From positions 4,830,914 to 4,894,913 of the forward strand of contig JARFXM010000011.1 in the NCBI GenBank assembly GCA_029532625.1: a DNA stretch of 64,000 nt, in the 5' to 3' direction. This DNA comes from Lomentospora prolificans. Taxonomy: Eukaryota; Ascomycota; Sordariomycetes; Microascales; Microascaceae. The position numbers and the translations under genes are program-made. Shown piece after piece: positions 59,500-64,000 of the stretch (position 1 is its first letter; every line of letters starts with the position of its first letter). The notes under the pieces were generated by a model, which saw only the letters and a program-made list of their open reading frames with translations, made no database searches and was not told the DNA's origin.

Positions 59500-59893
59500 T
59501 ATAATATTCTAATACTTCTAATAGGGTTAGTTACTTTAAGGTTAGAATAGTTAGGCCTATTAGTAGATAAGTGAGGTAGTTAGATAGTAATAATAAAAGT
59601 CTGTAATGTATATTTAAGTGTGGTTTATAGAGTGACTTGAATTGACTACTGGAGAGAGTTGAAAGATAAACTAGATATATGGTAGAACCTGTAGTTTATA
59701 TAGATGTTTCCCTTCTGCGCTCTCCTGGATCACTCTGGCTCACTGTGACCCCGTACGATCCGGGTCACTTGCGGATCACTGTGAGCACGGGTGATCCGTT
59801 GTTTCCCGTGATCCTGGTGCACTTCCGTAGTTTATCCTTTTCTGCCGGTCTTGACCGCCCGGCCTCCTCTCTTGGCCAAGTGTGGCCGTGATA
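59500..59893 (-). repeat. right LTR of gypsy element (5' LTR)
   Basis: 394 bp, the same length as the left LTR. Its ends read TATAATATTC and GTGATA, transition-mutated forms of TGTGACATTC and GTGACA. The middle is GC-rich and close to the left copy, differing mostly by transitions. Confidence 0.92.
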
Positions 59894-61101
59894 GTAGAGT
59901 TCATTTATTTTTATATAGTAAAATAAACTCTATATTTTTCATACATATACTATTTCAAGACCTATATAAGAATAAACTAGATTTCTTAAAGGATTTAATA
60001 GTTAAGTATTACCTTTATATAATCTATATTAAATTAATAATAGTAAGTTGAAGTTACTAGAAATTTTAACCCTAGATTTCAAGTAGCTAATTAGGATAAA
60101 GTTAGGTTACTATATAGGCTATAGGCTATATAAATATAAATTTTTACTATATATATTCCTACTATTAGGTTAAGGGTACTATATAATCTAGTTATATCCA
60201 TAGTTAGGATATACTATTAGGTTAAGGGTACTATATAATCTAGTTATATCCACAGTTAGGATATACTATTAGGTTAAGGGTACTATATAATCTAGTTATA
60301 TCTATAGTTAGGATATACTATTAGAGTAAGAACTTAAGGTTAGTATTCTATACCTTTATATAAAGTTATACTTCTTTAAAAAGAATATTATAGTAAGTAT
60401 ACCTTTATATAAGGTTATCCTTCTTTAAAAAAGAATATTATAGTAAATATACCTTTATATAAAGTTATCCTTATTTATAAAGAATATTATAATAAGTATA
60501 CCTTTATATAAAGGTATTCTATAAGAGTAATAGCATTTTATAGTTTAAGTTCAAGTTTATATATAAGGTTAAGTTAGTTTATTCTAGGTATTTAAGCTTT
60601 ATATATCTAAAGTATAATAGGGTTTTTACTAGAAGAACTAGTAGCTAGAAGAGTAGGATATCTACCCTATATATAAGGTATCCTAACCCTTCCTCCACTA
60701 CCTATTCTATTATTACCTCCCTAGTCATTATTACCAGGTATATATTAGGTAGTATAGTCCTACTACTTATAGTTACTATAGGTATTACTAAAATATCTAG
60801 GAGTTTATATATATACTAGGAATAGTTAGTTAAGCTAGTTATAAGTACTAGTATAGAGTTATTAGTACTCTATATAAGGTAGAGTAGATACTTAGCCCTA
60901 GGACTAGATAAGTAGGGTATTAATATAGCTAGGCTATATTATAAAGACCTAGGCTAGGTAGATTAAACCTTATATAACTACTATAGGTTAGCTAGGTAGT
61001 ACTAGCAGGTTCTACTATAAGATATTATAGTAGAAAGGTACTAGCTAGTTACTACTATAGTTAAAGGCTATAAAGACTATATCTTTATATAAGATGATAG
61101 C
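59894..61101. repeat. subtelomeric unit A (strongly AT-mutated copy)
   Basis: Aligns along its length with 61185-62352. It starts at the target duplication and the GTTCATTTATTTTTATA block, and ends GCTATAAAGACTATATC...AGATGATAGCC. It holds three tandem 52-bp units (TACTATTAGG at 60160, 60212, 60264; partial at 60316) and a second tandem family around 60350-60530. Where unit B has CA, CG or TG, unit A mostly has TA. No gene seen. Confidence 0.88.
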
Positions 61102-61117
61102 CTATCTACTATTCTGT

Positions 61118-61141
61118 AATGAACTCTACGTAGAGTTCATT
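61118..61141. repeat. 24-bp perfect palindrome
   Basis: Centre TGAACTCTACGTAGAGTTCA, with AA and TT extending it to 24 bp. Mutated versions occur at 52570-52600 and 52635-52665. Confidence 0.9.
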
Positions 61142-61184
61142 TAAATCGTGTGGTACTGTGTTTCCCCACAAAATAATGCAGGGG

Positions 61185-61224
61185 GTAGAGTTTATTTATT
61201 TTTATAAAGTAAAATAAACTCTAC
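61185..61224. repeat. 40-bp inverted repeat (hairpin)
   Basis: GTAGAGTTTATTT at the left is the reverse complement of AAATAAACTCTAC at the right, with about 14 nt between. Together with the palindrome before it, the segment 61130-61224 has inverted ends like a very short foldback or MITE-type repeat. The gypsy element inserted into the other copy at its GTAGA. Confidence 0.75.
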
Positions 61225-62352
61225 ATTTTTCATACATGCACCATTTCAAGACCTATATAAGAATAAACTAGATTTCTTAAAGGATTTAATGATAAGGTAT
61301 TACCTTCATATAATATATGTTGAATTAATAATAGTGTATTGAAGTTGCTAGAAATTTTAACCCTAGATTTCAAGTAGCTAATCAGGATAAAGTCAGGTTG
61401 CCACACAGGCCACAGGCCGTACGAACATAAATTCTCACTATACATATTCCTACTATTAGGTTAAGGGCACTATACAATCTAGTCATATCCACAGTCAGGA
61501 TATACTATTAGGTTAAGGGCACTATATGATCTAGTCATATCCACAGTTAGGATACACTGTTCAGGTAAGAACTTCAGGTTAGTATTCTATACCTTTGTAT
61601 GAAGCTGTGCTTCTTCAAAAAGAATATTACAGTAAGTATGCCTTCGTACGAGGTCATCCTTCTTTGAAAAAGAATATTATAACAAATATGCCTTCGTACG
61701 AAGTCATCCTTATTTATAAAGAATATTATAATAAGTATGCCTTCATATGAAGGTGTTCCATAAGAGTAACAGCACTTCATAGTTTAAGTTCAAGTTTGTA
61801 TATAAGGTTAAGTTAGTTTATTCTAGGTATTTAAGCTATATATATCTAAAGTATAATAGGGTTCTCACTAGAAGAACTAGCAGCTGGAAGAGCAGGATAT
61901 CTACCCTGCATATGATATGTCCTAACCCTTCCTCCACCACCCATTCCATCATCACCCATTTCATCATCACCTCCCTGGTTATTACTAGGTATGTATTAGG
62001 TAGCATGGTCCTGCTACTTATAGTTGCTATAGGTACCACTAAAATATCTAGGAGTTCGTACACACACTGGGAATGGTCAGTTAAGCCAGTCCTAGGCACT
62101 AGCATGGAGTCGTTGGCACTCTGTACAAGGTGGAGTGGACACCTGGCCCCAGGACTGGATAAGTAGGGTATTGATGTAGCTAGGCTGCATCATAAAGACC
62201 TAGGCTGGGCGGATCAAGCCTCGTACAACCACTACAGGTTGGCCAGGTAGTACTAGCAGGTTCTACTACAAGATATTATGGTAGAAAGGTGCTAGCTAGT
62301 TACTACTATAGTTAAAGGCTATAAAGACTATATCTTTATATAAGATAATAGC
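61185..62352. repeat. subtelomeric unit B (less mutated copy)
   Basis: Partner of unit A. It keeps many CA and CG dinucleotides, especially 61381-61440 and 61900-62200. It has two, not three, copies of the 52-bp internal repeat (61448 onward). Open frames at 61836-62166 on both strands overlap and look like chance. Confidence 0.88.
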
Positions 62353-62867
62353 CTCCTTAGGAAAGACAGGCCCACTATAGTTTAGATCATATAACTAAAT
62401 ACTATTAGTATTATAAGATAAGAAAGAAAGTAAGGATCATATATACAATAAGCTAGCCCTAGCCAGGAGGGATAGTAAAGTTAGAGGAAGTAGTAGGGGG
62501 GACAAGTATAGACTAATTTATACTAGACCCAGAGTTAGATAAGCTATATCTACTAGGAGGTGCTAAGAGTATTGGTTAATTATTCCTAGAAAGGTTAGTA
62601 TAAACTACTACTAGTAGACAGGATATATATATATTATTTTATATAAAGATATAGATTCTACTACTATTAGTTAGAAGAAGATAGAAAGGAAGGGAGATAG
62701 AAAGGAAGAGGGGGAGGGGGGGGGGGGGTACTTATAGAAGTTTATATAAAAGATAGAATATCTTATAAAGAAAGAGTATAAAAAGGGGGAAGAAATAAGA
62801 GGGTATATAGGAGGGAAGGTTTCTTTATATAGAGGGAGAAGGTAGCTAGATTAGTAGATATTCACTA
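62353..62867. other. AT-rich spacer with G13 run
   Basis: Purine-rich spacer between unit B and the minisatellite. It contains 13 consecutive G at 62716-62728. No gene seen. Confidence 0.6.
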
Positions 62868-63560
62868 GAGTAGTAGCTTCGTACTAGAGTAGGAGCAATA
62901 GACTATAGCAAACTGACTAGAGTAGTAGCTTCATACTAGAGTAGGAGTAATAGACTATAGCAAACTAACTAGAGTAGTAGCTTTATACTAGAGTAGGAGT
63001 AATAGACTATAGCAAACTAACTAGAGTAGTAGCTTCATACTAGAGCAGGAGTAATAGACTAGAGTAGCAGCTTTATACTAAAGTAGGAGTAATAGACTAG
63101 AGCAAATTAACTAGAGTAGTAGCTTCATACTAGAGTAGGAGTAATAGACTAGAGTAAATTAACTAGAGTAAATTAACTAGAGTAGTAGCTTTATACTAGA
63201 GTAGGAGTAATAGACTAGAGCAAATTAACTAGAGTAGTAGCTTCATACTAGAGTAGGAGTAATATACTATAGTAAACTAACTAGAGTAGTAGCTTTATAC
63301 TAGAGTAGGAGTAATAGACTATAGTAAACTAACTAGAATAGTAGCTTTATACTAGAGTAGGAGTGATAGACTAGAGTAGCAGCTTTATACTAAAGTAGGA
63401 GTAATAGACTGGAGCAAATTAACTAGAGTAGTAGCTTCATACTAAAATAGGAGTGATAGACTAGAGCAAATTAACTAGAGTAGTAGCTTCATACTAGAGC
63501 AGGAGTAACTAGAGTAGCTATACTAGAGTAAGGGTAATAGACTAGAGTAGTAGTAATTTA
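62868..63560. repeat. 52-bp minisatellite, about 13 copies
   Basis: GTAGTAGCTT starts at 62870, 62922 and so on, with period 52. Each unit reads ACTAGAGTAGTAGCTT, a variable CAT/TAT, ACTAGAGTAGGAGTAATAG and ACTATAGCAAACTA. Some units are shortened near 63060 and 63380, and the array degenerates near 63500. Confidence 0.92.
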
Positions 63561-63566
63561 CTAGTA

Positions 63567-63812
63567 TAAGGAAATATTATATAGAAATATAGAGGGGAGG
63601 GAAGCTAAGACTAGGAAACTATAACTAAGGTAAGGAAATATTATATAGAAATACAAAGAGGAGGGAAGTTAAGACTAGGAAACCACAACTAAGGTAAGGA
63701 AATATCATATAGAAATATAAAGGGGAGGGAAGCTAAGACTAGGAAACTATAACCAAGGTAAGGAAATATTATATAGAAATACAGGGGGGAGGGAAGCTAA
63801 TACTAGGAAACT
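63567..63812. repeat. 64-bp tandem repeat next to telomere, four copies
   Basis: AAGGAAATATTATATAG begins at 63568, 63632, 63696 and 63760, a period of exactly 64 bp. Each unit ends CTAGGAAACTATAAC. The last unit runs straight into the telomeric repeat. Confidence 0.92.
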
Positions 63813-63813
63813 A

Positions 63814-64000
63814 TTAGGGTTAGGGTTAGGGTTAGGGTTAGGGTTAGGGTTAGGGTTAGGGTTAGGGTTAGGGTTAGGGTTAGGGTTAGGGTTAGGGTTA
63901 AGGGTTAGGGTTAGGGTTAGGGTTAGGGTTAGGGTTAGGGTTAGGGTTAGGGGTTAGGGTTAGGGTTAGGGTTAGGGTTAGGGTTAGGGTTAGGGTTAGG
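63814..64000 (+). repeat. telomere, (TTAGGG)n
   Basis: About 31 TTAGGG repeats to the end of the window, G-rich strand running outward, as expected for a right chromosome end. Two variants occur: one TTAAGGG near 63898 and one TTAGGGG near 63948. Confidence 0.98.

Larger units (their letters stand above)
52709..59893 (-). mobile_element. Ty3/gypsy chromovirus, full length, RIP-degraded
   Basis: A 7185 bp element with two 394 bp LTRs and a 5 bp target duplication (GTAGA at 52704-52708 and 59894-59898). Coding is on the minus strand. From right to left: gag-like sequence near 58750-59000; reverse transcriptase at about 56040-56470 (PVGYPILFIPKKD; YLDNILIF in place of YxDDILIF); RNase H start near 55605-55660 (KTDISDYALGVQL); integrase core near 54620-54830; and a chromodomain-like end near 53890-53980 (INNNRKVKYLVK). 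Every frame is full of stop codons, mostly TAG and TAA. A purine tract next to the left LTR agrees with minus orientation. It cannot be autonomous. Confidence 0.92.

Noticed and set aside
61836..62166. Overlapping 84- to 89-aa frames on both strands of unit B
   Set aside because: Both strands are open at once, and unit A does not keep either frame.
62868..63560. CRISPR-like array
   Set aside because: The repeats follow each other directly without unique spacers, and the organism is a fungus; it is a minisatellite.

Overview
This window is the end of a chromosome of a filamentous ascomycete (Pezizomycotina). It closes at the right with about 187 bp of TTAGGG repeats running outward. The genes have many short introns (about 50-140 nt) with GT..AG ends and CTAAC/CTGAC-like branch sites. 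The families are typical of mould genomes: a LaeA-like methyltransferase, a GH11 xylanase, a fungal P450, killer-toxin-like chitinase parts and small cysteine-rich secreted proteins. The repeats carry C-to-T mutation of the repeat-induced point mutation (RIP) type. I cannot name the species. Exon joins were worked out by hand from reading frame, splice sites and family pattern, and each model listed as a spliced CDS has a total length divisible by three.

Region 1 (1-38 kb) is ordinary gene-bearing DNA with an accessory flavour. In order it holds: GH11 xylanase; a small hypothetical protein; a nine-exon LaeA-like methyltransferase; a VOC/glyoxalase-fold protein; a 471-aa F-box-like protein; a 79-aa small membrane protein; a cytochrome P450; an MFS anion symporter; a DUF2264 protein and, divergently, a GH88 unsaturated glucuronyl hydrolase; a DHA2-type MFS pump; a secreted DUF8021 protein; a BBE-type FAD oxidase; a conserved hypothetical; a single-pass membrane glycoprotein; a 2-Cys peroxiredoxin; and a small secreted cysteine-rich protein. 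The symporter, DUF2264 and GH88 genes (12.6-20.1 kb) look like a small catabolic cluster for oligosaccharides with unsaturated uronic acid ends.

Region 2 (38-50 kb) is gene-poor and decaying. A multi-domain GH18 chitinase of the killer-toxin-like subgroup lies on the minus strand, broken by nonsense codons and a frameshift. It sits between two paralogous DUF7136 genes. One is broken by a CAA-to-TAA nonsense codon, the other is intact. A 73-74 bp minisatellite separates the chitinase 5' end from the intact DUF7136 gene.

Region 3 (50-64 kb) is subtelomeric repeat: a truncated copia fragment, LTR-like blocks, a complete but RIP-mutated 7.2 kb Ty3/gypsy chromovirus (394 bp LTRs, 5 bp target duplication GTAGA), two copies of a roughly 1.2 kb subtelomeric unit (one strongly AT-mutated, one less so), a 52 bp minisatellite, a 64 bp tandem repeat, and the telomere. 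The second subtelomeric unit preserves the uninterrupted target site of the gypsy insertion, so the order of events can be read directly.
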